A stretch of DNA of 12,058 nt from Candidatus Heimdallarchaeota archaeon AB_125. GTDB taxonomy: Archaea > Asgardarchaeota > Heimdallarchaeia > Heimdallarchaeales > Heimdallarchaeaceae. The notes beneath the pieces are model-generated. The model saw nothing but the letters and a program-made list of their open reading frames with translations, made no database searches and had not been told where the DNA came from. The translations under genes were made by a program, and so were the position numbers. Location: assembly GCA_001940755.1 (NCBI GenBank), contig MEHH01000054.1, forward strand, positions 1 through 12,058, written 5' to 3'. Of this stretch, positions 1-7,343 are shown piece by piece; positions within the stretch are counted from its first letter, which is position 1, and each line of letters starts with the position of its first letter.

Positions 1-416
1 CTCTAGAAGGTGTTGCTGAGGTATTAGAGACTTTACAATCCAGAGGATATAAAATGGCGTTAGTTACAAGTGCAGGAGACGATACAGTTAACAAAGCAAA
101 GGAAAAACTAGAGATTTTAAAAACGTTCGATGTTATCGTAACTAGAAATACTGTAAAGAGAATTAAACCTGACCCTGAACCTCTTCTTCATGCGTGTGAG
201 GTATTGAATAAACATCCACAAACCTGTGTTATGATTGGAGACTTTCCTCAAGACATTCATGCAGGCAAATTGGCTGGTACTAAGACAGTTGCTATCTTGG
301 GTGTAAATGCCAAGTTTACACAGGATCAAATTAAGAAGTTTGAACCTGATGTAACACTGAATTCAATTGGAGAGCTATTACCACTCTTCTTAGGTCCTCC
401 GGATTTCCAAATTTAA
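1..416 (+). CDS. HAD-superfamily hydrolase (phosphoglycolate phosphatase-like), 5'-truncated by window edge
   Basis: The reading frame is open to the left edge (first whole codon at base 3, reading LEGVAEVLETLQSRGYKMAL), so the ATG at 54 is internal and the gene starts outside the window. HAD motif II is seen as LVTSAG just after that Met. The motif III lysine is in RIKPDPEP (codon at 165-167). Motif IV is GDFPQDI (237-257), giving the paired acidic residues that hold Mg2+. The order and the following AGKLAGTKTVAI match the phosphoglycolate phosphatase/beta-phosphoglucomutase type of cytoplasmic HAD phosphatase, which removes phosphate from small metabolites through an aspartyl-phosphate. Motif I (DxDxT/V) and the cap domain lie upstream and cannot be checked, so the substrate is unknown. 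It converges on the next gene with 21 bases between stops. Confidence 0.88.
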   Translation, partial: LEGVAEVLETLQSRGYKMALVTSAGDDTVNKAKEKLEILKTFDVIVTRNTVKRIKPDPEPLLHACEVLNKHPQTCVMIGDFPQDIHAGKLAGTKTVAILGVNAKFTQDQIKKFEPDVTLNSIGELLPLFLGPPDFQI

Positions 417-437
417 TTTTCTCAAATTTTTGACCAC

Positions 438-944
438 TTATGAGTTAGCTAATAGTATTTTCAAAACTGAGTCAATAATTACTCTTATCCTTTTGTGTCC
501 TTCATCTGATGTTATCTCTTCTTGCATTTCCTTAGTCATGCGGTAGATTAGATATTCCGGTTTATTACGATCAAATAACCATTTAAATTTACTAAACGGT
601 TCGTGTTTTTCTAAATCTTCAGCTTTAATATCCCAATTTTTAACTTTAGTAATATCTCCACTAGAATCATAATAAACAAAAATGAGTTTCCTTTCTTCTG
701 CTTTCATCTTTTCAAATACTTTTTCTGAGATATCTATCCATTTATCTACAAGATAATCAAGAATATTTTCATACTCTGAAGGATACCAAAGAAGCTTGTT
801 TTCTCTAAGAAGTTTCATGTTCCAAGATTGCCACTTACTAGTAATAATGGGTTTAGGGATAGTTGTCATGTGTTTTTCAAAATCTTTACTTTTTGACACT
901 ACTAGAGTTGATTTAAAAGGTGGGGAAAAGGGATGTTTAGGCAT
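438..944 (-). CDS. Hypothetical protein, 168 residues, unrecognised
   Basis: I do not recognise a family. The product is soluble-looking and highly charged, with no signal peptide or membrane helix. It has several tryptophans in the first half (SKWQSWNMKLL, LLWYPSEYENILDYLVDKWIDI) and a Lys/Glu-rich, mainly helical-looking second half ending KRIRVIIDSVLKILLANS. A strand-like stretch, RKLIFVYYDSSGDI, sits mid-protein. The ATG at 944-942 is preceded by GGAG on the minus strand (complement of 948-951), only 3 bases away, which is tight for a Shine-Dalgarno site. A TATA-like run about 30 bases upstream suggests a very short leader. The upstream region it shares with the divergent NosD-like gene carries two palindromes, so it may be a regulated gene. 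It could be lineage-specific. Reality as a gene is supported by its length, start context and lack of a competing frame. Confidence 0.72.
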   Translation of the reverse strand: MPKHPFSPPFKSTLVVSKSKDFEKHMTTIPKPIITSKWQSWNMKLLRENKLLWYPSEYENILDYLVDKWIDISEKVFEKMKAEERKLIFVYYDSSGDITKVKNWDIKAEDLEKHEPFSKFKWLFDRNKPEYLIYRMTKEMQEEITSDEGHKRIRVIIDSVLKILLANS

Positions 945-947
945 TTA

Positions 948-951
948 CTCC
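948..951 (-). promoter_or_regulatory. Possible ribosome binding site (GGAG), unusually close to start
   Basis: GGAG on the minus strand lies 3 bases before the ATG of the 168-residue ORF. The short spacing makes its use uncertain, and leaderless translation is an alternative. Confidence 0.35.
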
Positions 952-956
952 ACAAT

Positions 957-972
957 TTATTGGTAACAATAA
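957..972. promoter_or_regulatory. Candidate operator, palindrome copy 1
   Basis: TTATTGGTAACAATAA has perfect 6-base arms (TTATTG/CAATAA) around a GTAA centre. It lies between the minus-strand TATA-like box (972-980) and the start of the 168-residue gene, where a bound protein would block polymerase loading. A second copy is centred 31 bp away. The regulator is unknown. Confidence 0.6.
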
Positions 973-981
973 AATATAAAA
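972..981 (-). promoter_or_regulatory. TATA-like promoter element for the 168-residue gene
   Basis: The minus strand reads TTTTTATATT here, centred about 32 bases upstream of the ATG at 944. That fits an archaeal TATA box with transcription starting a few bases before the start codon. The box lies between the two palindromes. Confidence 0.5.
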
Positions 982-987
982 AGATTT

Positions 988-1003
988 TTATTGGTAACAA
1001 TAT
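988..1003. promoter_or_regulatory. Candidate operator, palindrome copy 2
   Basis: TTATTGGTAACAATAT shares 15 consecutive bases with copy 1 (988-1002 versus 957-971) and keeps 5-base inverted arms around GTAA. The 31-bp period is close to three helical turns, placing both copies on the same DNA face. The copy lies just upstream of the minus-strand TATA-like box and about 30 bases upstream of the plus-strand one (1031-1040), so either or both divergent genes could be controlled. Confidence 0.6.
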
Positions 1004-1030
1004 AGTATCGTCTATTGCATGTGGGAAAAA

Positions 1031-1040
1031 GATATATTTG
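1031..1040 (+). promoter_or_regulatory. TATA-like promoter element for NosD-like gene 1
   Basis: GATATATTTG lies about 48 bases before the ATG at 1084. Transcription starting about 25 bases downstream would give a leader of roughly 25 bases that contains the GGAG site at 1072-1075. Confidence 0.45.
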
Positions 1041-1071
1041 ATTGGGAATAAAGTAAGGATATATCTCGGAT

Positions 1072-1075
1072 GGAG
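1072..1075 (+). promoter_or_regulatory. Shine-Dalgarno site deciding the start at 1084
   Basis: GGAG within GGAGATGA sits 8 bases before the ATG at 1084, an ideal spacing. It favours that ATG over the in-frame TTG at 1081 directly before it. Confidence 0.6.
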
Positions 1076-1083
1076 ATGAATTG

Positions 1084-3087
1084 ATGAAAAACAATAAATT
1101 GAGAAGAAGTATTTTCTGCTACACTAGTATCATTTTACTTATATTTACAGTAGTCCCTATATCATATTCTGTTAGTCTGAATGAAAACAACATTGACGAA
1201 AATAGACTAGTTCTAGAAGATGAGAAATTCAATCAAGCAGAAATTTCAACAGAGTATACAAATTCATCTTCCATGTATATTGGGGGAGATTCTTGGTTTG
1301 AATACTACGGAATGCCAGGATCAGGAACAGAAATTGATCCATATATTGTTGAGAATTATTTTCTCAATTCTTCAGCAACCACTGGAATCTCTATTGATCA
1401 TACAACAGTTCATTTTATTATTAGGAATTGCTATTTTAATAGCACAGGTTATGGAATTAAAGTAAAAGGTGTTGTTTCAAACACTTTGGAAATAAATAAT
1501 AACACTTTTTCTAAATACTGTGATGGTTTAAAAATAGAAAACGCACCAGGAATCAAGATAATAGATAATAAATTCCTCAACAATGGTTTTGATTTTCATG
1601 GATACTACGTATCACAGTATCCATCTTATGAAATTGTTAATAATACTATAAATGGCAGAAAAATAGGATTTTTCCACGGAAAAACTCTGATGAATATTAC
1701 AGAAGATGAATATGGTCAAATATTCTTGGTAGGATGTTCAAATAGTACTATAGCTAACCAAACATTGGGATTTGCTCATTCAGGTCTTGAGATAATTAAA
1801 AGTGATTACATTACGGTTGATAATATTTCTTCAAACAATAACAAAGATTATGGAATAATAATTGAGGATTCACAAGCACTAACTGTAAGGAATTCGGAAT
1901 TCCATAACAATGAGAGAGAGGGTGTTCGAGTTCTCAGTTCTCCGGATTGTTCATTTATTAACAACTCATTTGTTAATTCAGGATTGCTATTTTTTAGTAT
2001 ATGGCCAAGTGTGATAGAAGGTAACACTATGAATGGAAGACTAATGGAGTATTTTGAAGGAGTTTCTGATCTTCATATCGATGTACCGATTTATGGACAA
2101 CTGTTTTTGAGTGATTGTTCTAATATCATTCTAGAGAATCAGAACTTATCATATACAACTTATGGAATAAGAACCAATTGGTGCAATAACATTACTGTTA
2201 GAAACAGCAATTGTAGCAATAACTCTAGGAATGGTATTTTTATTCAAAATTCTGACAATTGTATAATTGAAAATAACAATTGTAGCAATAATAGTTGGCA
2301 TGGTATCTATGTTGAGAATGGATTATACAATGCTTACACAAACAATACATGTAGTGAAAACGAGCAAGCAGGTATTATTGTTACGTCCTCGAATCAAAGA
2401 TATGATTCTGAAACCGAGGAGTATATTTATTCAAGCTATTTCAACATTATTGATAATACAGTTAATAAGAACCACCAAGGAGTAATGGTGAATGACTGGT
2501 CACATAATTTCACTTTATTGAATAACACTATTTGTGAGAATAATCACTTTGGCATATATATTGAATATAGTGATGATTTCAATATAAGTTATAATTATAT
2601 CTGCTCAAATCGTATTGGAATCTTTATTTATCATTTATATAGTGAACATCTTGAAGTAGAGAATAGGCAAATTACCTTCAACTGGATTATAGCAAATCGG
2701 GATGCTGGAGTCTACATATGGGAATTTCGTATTGGTTGTCTCATTCATCACAATAATTTCATAGATAATAATTTAAATGGTTCAACATCTTATCATAATA
2801 CTGTAATATCTCAGTGTTATGATAGTGAGGGTTCTTGTCAATGGTATGACAAAGAATCAAAACAAGGAAATTTTTGGTCAGATTACAAAGGGAGAGGTAG
2901 ATACATAATTGATAACGATAATAATGATAAGCGGGTGTTTGATAAATATCCTCTCAAATCGTATGCTAATTATACTGATTACTTAATTGCTCTAGAAGAA
3001 GCTTCATTCAGTCTACAAGAATTTATCATTTGCTTGACTACAATATGTTTAGTTCATTTTCTTAGAAAAAGGAATAAGTCCAGCTGA
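1084..3087 (+). CDS. NosD-like right-handed beta-helix surface protein 1, membrane anchored
   Basis: This is a 667-residue secreted protein. Residues 1-7 are basic and 9-30 form a signal/anchor helix. The NosD-type opening follows (PGSGTEIDPYIVEN, 78-91), then about 450 residues of Asn-rich parallel beta-helix coils such as IIRNCYFNSTGYGIKV. Two copies of a variant unit, NxxNGRxxxFFxG...YGQIFLxxCSN, occur at about 187-228 and 314-355. A CASH/NosD C-terminal motif, WYDKESKQGNFWSDYKGRGRY, is at 587-607. A final hydrophobic stretch (642-660) ends in RKRNKSS, so the protein is probably anchored with the helix outside. Such folds bind or process carbohydrates or act in adhesion; no catalytic residues can be assigned, and a copper role as in nitrous oxide reductase maturation is not implied. 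The start was chosen by GGAG 8 bases upstream. Coils at 371-420 repeat with a 23-residue period that is still visible at DNA level. Confidence 0.85.
   Translation: MKNNKLRRSIFCYTSIILLIFTVVPISYSVSLNENNIDENRLVLEDEKFNQAEISTEYTNSSSMYIGGDSWFEYYGMPGSGTEIDPYIVENYFLNSSATTGISIDHTTVHFIIRNCYFNSTGYGIKVKGVVSNTLEINNNTFSKYCDGLKIENAPGIKIIDNKFLNNGFDFHGYYVSQYPSYEIVNNTINGRKIGFFHGKTLMNITEDEYGQIFLVGCSNSTIANQTLGFAHSGLEIIKSDYITVDNISSNNNKDYGIIIEDSQALTVRNSEFHNNEREGVRVLSSPDCSFINNSFVNSGLLFFSIWPSVIEGNTMNGRLMEYFEGVSDLHIDVPIYGQLFLSDCSNIILENQNLSYTTYGIRTNWCNNITVRNSNCSNNSRNGIFIQNSDNCIIENNNCSNNSWHGIYVENGLYNAYTNNTCSENEQAGIIVTSSNQRYDSETEEYIYSSYFNIIDNTVNKNHQGVMVNDWSHNFTLLNNTICENNHFGIYIEYSDDFNISYNYICSNRIGIFIYHLYSEHLEVENRQITFNWIIANRDAGVYIWEFRIGCLIHHNNFIDNNLNGSTSYHNTVISQCYDSEGSCQWYDKESKQGNFWSDYKGRGRYIIDNDNNDKRVFDKYPLKSYANYTDYLIALEEASFSLQEFIICLTTICLVHFLRKRNKSS
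2208..2291 (+). repeat. Short direct repeat reflecting duplicated beta-helix coils
   Basis: CAATTGTAGCAATAA occurs at 2208-2222 and 2277-2291, 69 bases (23 codons) apart. It encodes the NCSNNS turn in two consecutive coils of the beta-helix. The identity at base level suggests recent coil duplication or conversion. Confidence 0.6.
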
Positions 3088-3115
3088 TAAGTACGAAAAA
3101 TTAATTCTCAGCTGG
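3080..3115. terminator. Inverted repeat spanning two convergent stop codons
   Basis: CCAGCTGA (3080-3087) and TCAGCTGG (3108-3115) are perfect 8-base complements with a 20-base loop. The stop codon of NosD-like gene 1 is inside the left arm, and the serine hydrolase stop (3101-3103) is in the loop. It could act as a bidirectional terminator or mRNA-end hairpin. The core CAGCTG is itself palindromic, so part of the symmetry may be trivial. Confidence 0.45.
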
Positions 3116-4879
3116 TTTGAACACAACAGTTTGCCAGTAGATATAACCTGTATTTGAATCCCTAAACATAGTTTCACCATCAAAAGGTCCATTTTCAATT
3201 ATTAATTCTGATGAACTAATTGGTTTCAGAATGAAGTTATTCCATGAGAATTTAAGAATGCCATCGACTATTTTAAGATCTATTGAACTAGGGATTTCCT
3301 CTTCAGTATATATGGAGAAGTGTCGCAACCACATTTTATATTCACCTAAGAAAGGTACCCACTCAGAGATGAATTCATTGCTTCGATTATAGCGTGGACT
3401 ATTGGAATAGTGAACGTGCCCAAAGTTAACAATCAATGAATCTTGATAGAATTTCACATATATATCACCAAAATCAACCAACCAATGTTTCACTATAAAT
3501 GAACTATCATCAACTGGTATTAAATTGAGATCAAAACCCCAGAAATTTATTATAAGCAGTTTGTCCATAACCAAGCTTACTTCAGCGATTTCTCCTTCAA
3601 CAACATAATATCCTACATAGCTTTCTAGAATAGAGGAACTTACATCAGCTACATCTATCTTTGATTCTTCGTTTCTTAATCCTGTTTTAGCTTCGTATAG
3701 TAATTCTAGAAGTTCAACTGCAAGGAATTTTGATATACTTTCAAATTCATCAGAATTTGAAAACATTACAACACCAAGTTGTTCTTCAGGTATTAATGCA
3801 ATTATTGAAGCTGTCCCTTGGTTTATACCAGCATGAAAGACAGCAAGTTCATTATTTGGTAATCTTGTTCGATCATAGAAGAAACCCATTCCTACTTTTT
3901 GAGGGTCGGTAGGTTTAGGATAATGAGATTCAAACATCATGGATAGTGTTGATTCATTCAATAATTGAACACCATCCACATTTCCTTTATTAAAAATAAA
4001 TTTAGCAAATTCATTCATATCATCTAAAGTTGAATATAGATTTCCTGATGCCAAAGTGATGATATCGTACTGTTGGTATGCTATATTTTCTTTCTTCTCT
4101 TTGAAATAACCCACTGCTATTTTATCAGTACTAACAATATCTGTCGATATAAAACCACTGGAATTCATACCTAAAGGTCTGAGGAAAGAATCACGCATAT
4201 AATTAGCAAACCATTCACCTCGTTTCAGTTCTATAATTCTTGCTAAGATATTGAAACCTATATTCGAGTACTTGAATTTGCAATCCGCAGGAAAAGCAAG
4301 ATATGATTCTTCTAAAGAAGCAACTAAATCTCTTAAAATCAATGTTCCATTATCCCAAGCCCATAGAGGGATATTACCATTCCGGGGTAGCCCTGATCGA
4401 TGTGCTAGTATATTTCTTATAGTTATCACACCAGAATCGTTTAAACAACTCTTTATCGAAAAATCTGGGATATAAGTTGTTATTGGCGCATCGAGATCTA
4501 TGAGACCTTCATCATACAAACGCATAGTTTCTACTGCAGTAAAAAGTTTAGCAATCGAGCCAACTTTGTAAACTGTTTCATTATCAGCAAGTATACCCTC
4601 TTCGATATTGGATAAACCTTTTATCTGCTGATAAAATACATCATCTCCATTTAGTAAACTAACAGCTATACTGGGAAGATTATGTTTTTTCATCATCTTA
4701 TCAATTTCATTGGAAGTATACTCAGATACATATGCAAAGTCACCTTCAGCTGTTTTCTTAGGTTCACTAGGTGAATAAGGAATCAAACTAACAGCATAAG
4801 GAATCATACTGAGTATGACAGAGAGTATAATAACAATCACAGATGTGACAATAATATTTTTTTTGTTTAATAGTTTCAT
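3101..4879 (-). CDS. Membrane-anchored serine hydrolase, beta-lactamase/PBP4* family
   Basis: This 592-residue protein has an N-terminal helix (8-33) that anchors or exports it. The catalytic domain (about 50-400) carries all three class C-type motifs. SxxK is VGSIAKLFT with Ser108 and Lys111. YxN is YSN at 204-206. The KTG-equivalent is HAG at 349-351, in FHAGINQGTASIIALIPEE. ILAHRSGLP (157-165) is the family's usual loop. These enzymes use the serine to hydrolyse or transfer amide or ester bonds. In archaea, peptide or D-amino-acid hydrolysis or esterase activity is more likely than antibiotic resistance, though the substrate is unknown. Residues about 410-592 form a beta-rich C-terminal domain of the kind that follows the catalytic domain in many such proteins. 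It is predicted to face the outside of the cell. It is convergent with NosD-like gene 1 (13 bases apart) and divergent from the methyltransferase. Confidence 0.88.
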   Translation of the reverse strand: MKLLNKKNIIVTSVIVIILSVILSMIPYAVSLIPYSPSEPKKTAEGDFAYVSEYTSNEIDKMMKKHNLPSIAVSLLNGDDVFYQQIKGLSNIEEGILADNETVYKVGSIAKLFTAVETMRLYDEGLIDLDAPITTYIPDFSIKSCLNDSGVITIRNILAHRSGLPRNGNIPLWAWDNGTLILRDLVASLEESYLAFPADCKFKYSNIGFNILARIIELKRGEWFANYMRDSFLRPLGMNSSGFISTDIVSTDKIAVGYFKEKKENIAYQQYDIITLASGNLYSTLDDMNEFAKFIFNKGNVDGVQLLNESTLSMMFESHYPKPTDPQKVGMGFFYDRTRLPNNELAVFHAGINQGTASIIALIPEEQLGVVMFSNSDEFESISKFLAVELLELLYEAKTGLRNEESKIDVADVSSSILESYVGYYVVEGEIAEVSLVMDKLLIINFWGFDLNLIPVDDSSFIVKHWLVDFGDIYVKFYQDSLIVNFGHVHYSNSPRYNRSNEFISEWVPFLGEYKMWLRHFSIYTEEEIPSSIDLKIVDGILKFSWNNFILKPISSSELIIENGPFDGETMFRDSNTGYIYWQTVVFKPAEN

Positions 4880-4911
4880 TAATAAATTTCCCCACTAACT
4901 AGAAGTTGAAG

Positions 4912-4921
4912 GTCTATAGAC
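4912..4921. promoter_or_regulatory. Perfect 10-base palindrome in a divergent promoter region
   Basis: GTCTATAGAC is its own reverse complement. It sits between the minus-strand TATA-like sequence (4923-4930) and the serine hydrolase start. It could be an operator, but it is short and occurs once. Confidence 0.3.
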
Positions 4922-4922
4922 A

Positions 4923-4930
4923 CTTTTAAA
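4923..4930 (-). promoter_or_regulatory. TATA-like element for the serine hydrolase
   Basis: The minus strand reads TTTAAAAG, about 45-50 bases before the ATG at 4879. This would give a leader of about 20 bases containing a weak GGGG purine tract. Confidence 0.35.
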
Positions 4931-5000
4931 CATAAGCAAATCAAACAATGGAAATTCAAGGTCTTGGAGAACCTCACCAATCCAATTAGAAGAATAAAAC

Positions 5001-5010
5001 CTTAAATAAT
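5001..5010 (+). promoter_or_regulatory. TATA-like element for the methyltransferase
   Basis: CTTAAATAAT preceded by AAAAC is centred about 33 bases before the ATG at 5039. No Shine-Dalgarno site is visible, so the transcript is probably leaderless or nearly so. Confidence 0.45.
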
Positions 5011-5038
5011 TGATGAAGAGCTAGATTAATTGTTTAAA

Positions 5039-5593
5039 ATGGGAAAGGATAAAGAAAAGAAAGACAAGCAATTCCCTTTAATTGTTCATAAAGTAGCTAG
5101 GTTATTTGAGCCACCTAAAAAATTCATTGAACCTTTTGTAAAAAAGGGCCAAGTTGTAGCTGACTTAGGCTGTGGTCCTGGATATTATTCTCTACATTTT
5201 GCAAAAATTCTTGGTCAAAAAGGAAAAGTTTTCTCAGTAGATTCTGATGAAAGAAGTATAGATGCTTTGAATAAAAAAGCACAAAAGCATGGTTATAAGA
5301 ACATTGAAGCATATACATCAAGTGCTTCTGATCTACCGTTTATAGAAGATAATTCAATCGATTTTATTTTTGCAAATGGACTGTTATGTTGTATAGCTCC
5401 AAATCAAGTTGAATTTGCTGTGAATGAAATAAAACGGATACTCAAACCTAATGGACGTGCGTACTTATCAGCTGCTAAAGGATCTTTAGCTTATATGACT
5501 GCAGAAGAATGGGAAAAAATACTTAATGAGTTTAAAGTTGAGAAGAGAGAAGATAAAAGAGCAGAATATACAGCAGAAGTTTCACTAAAATAA
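5039..5593 (+). CDS. Class I SAM-dependent methyltransferase
   Basis: This 184-residue cytoplasmic enzyme has a single Rossmann-type domain. It starts with a very Lys-rich tail (MGKDKEKKDK). SAM-binding motif I is DLGCGPGYY (42-50). The acidic residues after strand 2 are in FSVDSDERS (Asp68/Asp70). ASDLPF (96-101) is the adenine-contacting loop. FIFANGLLCC (109-118) and RILKPNGRAYLSA (133-145) are motifs IV-V of the UbiE/Methyltransf_11 type. The C-terminus fits the last two strands, so the domain looks complete though short. The acceptor (small molecule, lipid or protein) cannot be told. An in-frame TTG at 5030 would add three residues; ATG 5039 is preferred for codon type and TATA distance. 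NosD-like gene 2 follows after 40 bases and may be co-transcribed. Confidence 0.85.
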   Translation: MGKDKEKKDKQFPLIVHKVARLFEPPKKFIEPFVKKGQVVADLGCGPGYYSLHFAKILGQKGKVFSVDSDERSIDALNKKAQKHGYKNIEAYTSSASDLPFIEDNSIDFIFANGLLCCIAPNQVEFAVNEIKRILKPNGRAYLSAAKGSLAYMTAEEWEKILNEFKVEKREDKRAEYTAEVSLK

Positions 5594-5601
5594 AGATAAA
5601 A

Positions 5602-5609
5602 GTTTAAGA
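5602..5609 (+). promoter_or_regulatory. TATA-like element for NosD-like gene 2
   Basis: GTTTAAGA lies 25-32 bases before the ATG at 5634, with no Shine-Dalgarno site. This suggests an independent, leaderless transcript in addition to any read-through from the methyltransferase gene. Confidence 0.35.
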
Positions 5610-5633
5610 AACTTCAACACAATACTATGTAAC

Positions 5634-7343
5634 ATGATAAATAGAATAAAAAAGAAACAACTAATCAGTTTTACTATAACTTTAATTCTAGCTTCAGTGT
5701 TACTCTCTCAAATTTCAGACAATGGAACTATAGCTGAAACTAACACAGATCTGGGATTAAAACTACAATATTGGACTGAGGGCATAATTATCTCTGATGC
5801 CAATATTTCCGCTCTTAGTTCTTCAGGGACAGGGGTTATCGATGATCCGTATATCATTTCTAATTTGAATATGAATACAACAGCTGGAAATGCAATAGAC
5901 TTTGACGGTGTTTCACAATCTACATATTGGGTTCTTCGAGATTCCCACATTATAGGTCGTGGAACTTATGGAGTTTATATTTCAGACAATATGTCAGGAA
6001 AAGGTTCTATAATTAACTGCACAATTGAAGCAGATCTATCTATTGGAACACCTAATGCAAAATATCTAACTGTCCATAACAACACTCTAATCTATGCACA
6101 AGGATCAAATTATAACAAAGGTTTGATATTTACTAATAATATTATTCAAACTACTAGTACCTACAGTAATCATCTGATGAGAGTAAGGAATGAAGATAAC
6201 ATAGTTAAAAACAATGTCTTCTATGGAAACAACTCTCAAGTAAATTTCCAAAACCTAGTAAATTCTACTATTGAAAACAATGAATTTCATAGTGCAGGAA
6301 TTTACCTCTACAATAATAATATTGCTGAAACCTCCAACAACACTTTTTCAAACAATCTAATCGATGGAAAACCATTTGGATTCTTCCTGAATAGAACTGG
6401 AGAAACAATCAATGGAAACCAATATGGGCAAATATACCTAATGAACTGTATTAACACAAAAATAGAAGGGCAGTCTCTAAGTGGATCTAACTTTGGGATG
6501 CAGATTCACAACTGTACTGGTATAACTGTTGATAATGTTGAAGTATCAGGGAAAAGTGGAATAGAGATAAAAGATTCAGATGGCATCCTTATAAAAAATT
6601 CAATTTTAGAAGGATTCGATAAAGGAATGGTTATCACCTCTGTAAATAATCTTGTAATCCAAAATAATGAACTAACAGGATTTGCATACGGGATTGATAC
6701 TTTCTATGTAGACGAAATGCTATTTTGTAATAACACTTTATTAGATATGCAAGAAGTAGGCGTGGATTTAGAAGATACCAATAATGTGGTGATTAAGTTC
6801 AATATCATAACCATTAATGTTGTGACACCAGGTTATGAACTTGGACTTAACTTTTGGATTTGTGAAAATATGTCCATTTATTACAATGTATTTATCAGTC
6901 TAGGAAATACTACAGCACATCCAGTAGAAGGAAATTCAGCTACAAATGTAATGTGGTATGATGAAACTCTAGAAGTTGGCAACCACTACTCAGATTGGAA
7001 TGGTACAGGAACGTACTCAATACTTGGAACTGCAGGAAGTATAGATCTTTATCCATGGAGAGATATTGATGGAGACAACCTAACAGAATGGCAGGAGGTA
7101 ATGGTCTATCACACATCACCTTTTGAAGCAGACACAGATGGAGATGGCTTTGACGACTATACGGAGATTCAGGAAGGTACTGATCCTCTAAATCCAAAAG
7201 ATTATCCTGGAAGAGGAAGGGTTGTAGGAATAGTATTAGGTATATTATTTGGTTTAGGTATTCCTGTAGGTTTAGTTTTCTTTGCACGGACTGAGAAAGG
7301 GATGAATTTATCCAAAAAGATTCAAGCAAAATTAAAGAAGTAA
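5634..7343 (+). CDS. NosD-like beta-helix surface protein 2 with TSP3-type calcium stalk
   Basis: The protein has 569 residues and is secreted. A basic start (RIKKK) and helix 9-25 form the signal peptide. The family opening SGTGVIDDPYIISN (64-77) is followed by beta-helix coils to about 440. These include one unit, NLIDGKPFGFF...YGQIYLMNC (241-272), matching the paired units in NosD-like gene 1. The CASH-type end, WYDETLEVGNHYSDWNGTGTY, is at 441-461. Then come two thrombospondin type 3-like calcium loops, DIDGDNLTEW (477-486) and DTDGDGFDDY (500-509), with GTDPLNP after the second. A glycine-rich linker leads to the membrane helix (529-550) and a Lys-rich cytoplasmic tail (KKIQAKLKK). It is likely displayed on the cell surface on a calcium-stiffened stalk. 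Ligand or enzymatic activity is unknown. The 40-base gap to the methyltransferase gene leaves co-transcription possible. Confidence 0.86.
   Translation: MINRIKKKQLISFTITLILASVLLSQISDNGTIAETNTDLGLKLQYWTEGIIISDANISALSSSGTGVIDDPYIISNLNMNTTAGNAIDFDGVSQSTYWVLRDSHIIGRGTYGVYISDNMSGKGSIINCTIEADLSIGTPNAKYLTVHNNTLIYAQGSNYNKGLIFTNNIIQTTSTYSNHLMRVRNEDNIVKNNVFYGNNSQVNFQNLVNSTIENNEFHSAGIYLYNNNIAETSNNTFSNNLIDGKPFGFFLNRTGETINGNQYGQIYLMNCINTKIEGQSLSGSNFGMQIHNCTGITVDNVEVSGKSGIEIKDSDGILIKNSILEGFDKGMVITSVNNLVIQNNELTGFAYGIDTFYVDEMLFCNNTLLDMQEVGVDLEDTNNVVIKFNIITINVVTPGYELGLNFWICENMSIYYNVFISLGNTTAHPVEGNSATNVMWYDETLEVGNHYSDWNGTGTYSILGTAGSIDLYPWRDIDGDNLTEWQEVMVYHTSPFEADTDGDGFDDYTEIQEGTDPLNPKDYPGRGRVVGIVLGILFGLGIPVGLVFFARTEKGMNLSKKIQAKLKK

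Noticed and set aside
957..1003. CRISPR-like or transposon-end repeat
   Set aside because: There are only two copies, each palindromic and 16 bp long, within a promoter region. No array, target duplication or transposase is present.
3101..4879. Antibiotic-resistance beta-lactamase
   Set aside because: The SxxK/YxN/HxG set is shared by esterases and peptidases of the same fold. The anchored form with an extra C-terminal domain and the archaeal setting do not support a resistance call.
6940..7329. Minus-strand open frame of 129 codons inside NosD-like gene 2
   Set aside because: It is a low-complexity antisense frame (Leu/Gln/Ser-rich) over a well-supported TSP3 and membrane-anchor coding region.
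1084..7343. NosD function in nitrous oxide reductase copper-site assembly
   Set aside because: No nosZ, nosF, nosY or nosL homologue is nearby. The resemblance is to the beta-helix fold and repeat motif only.
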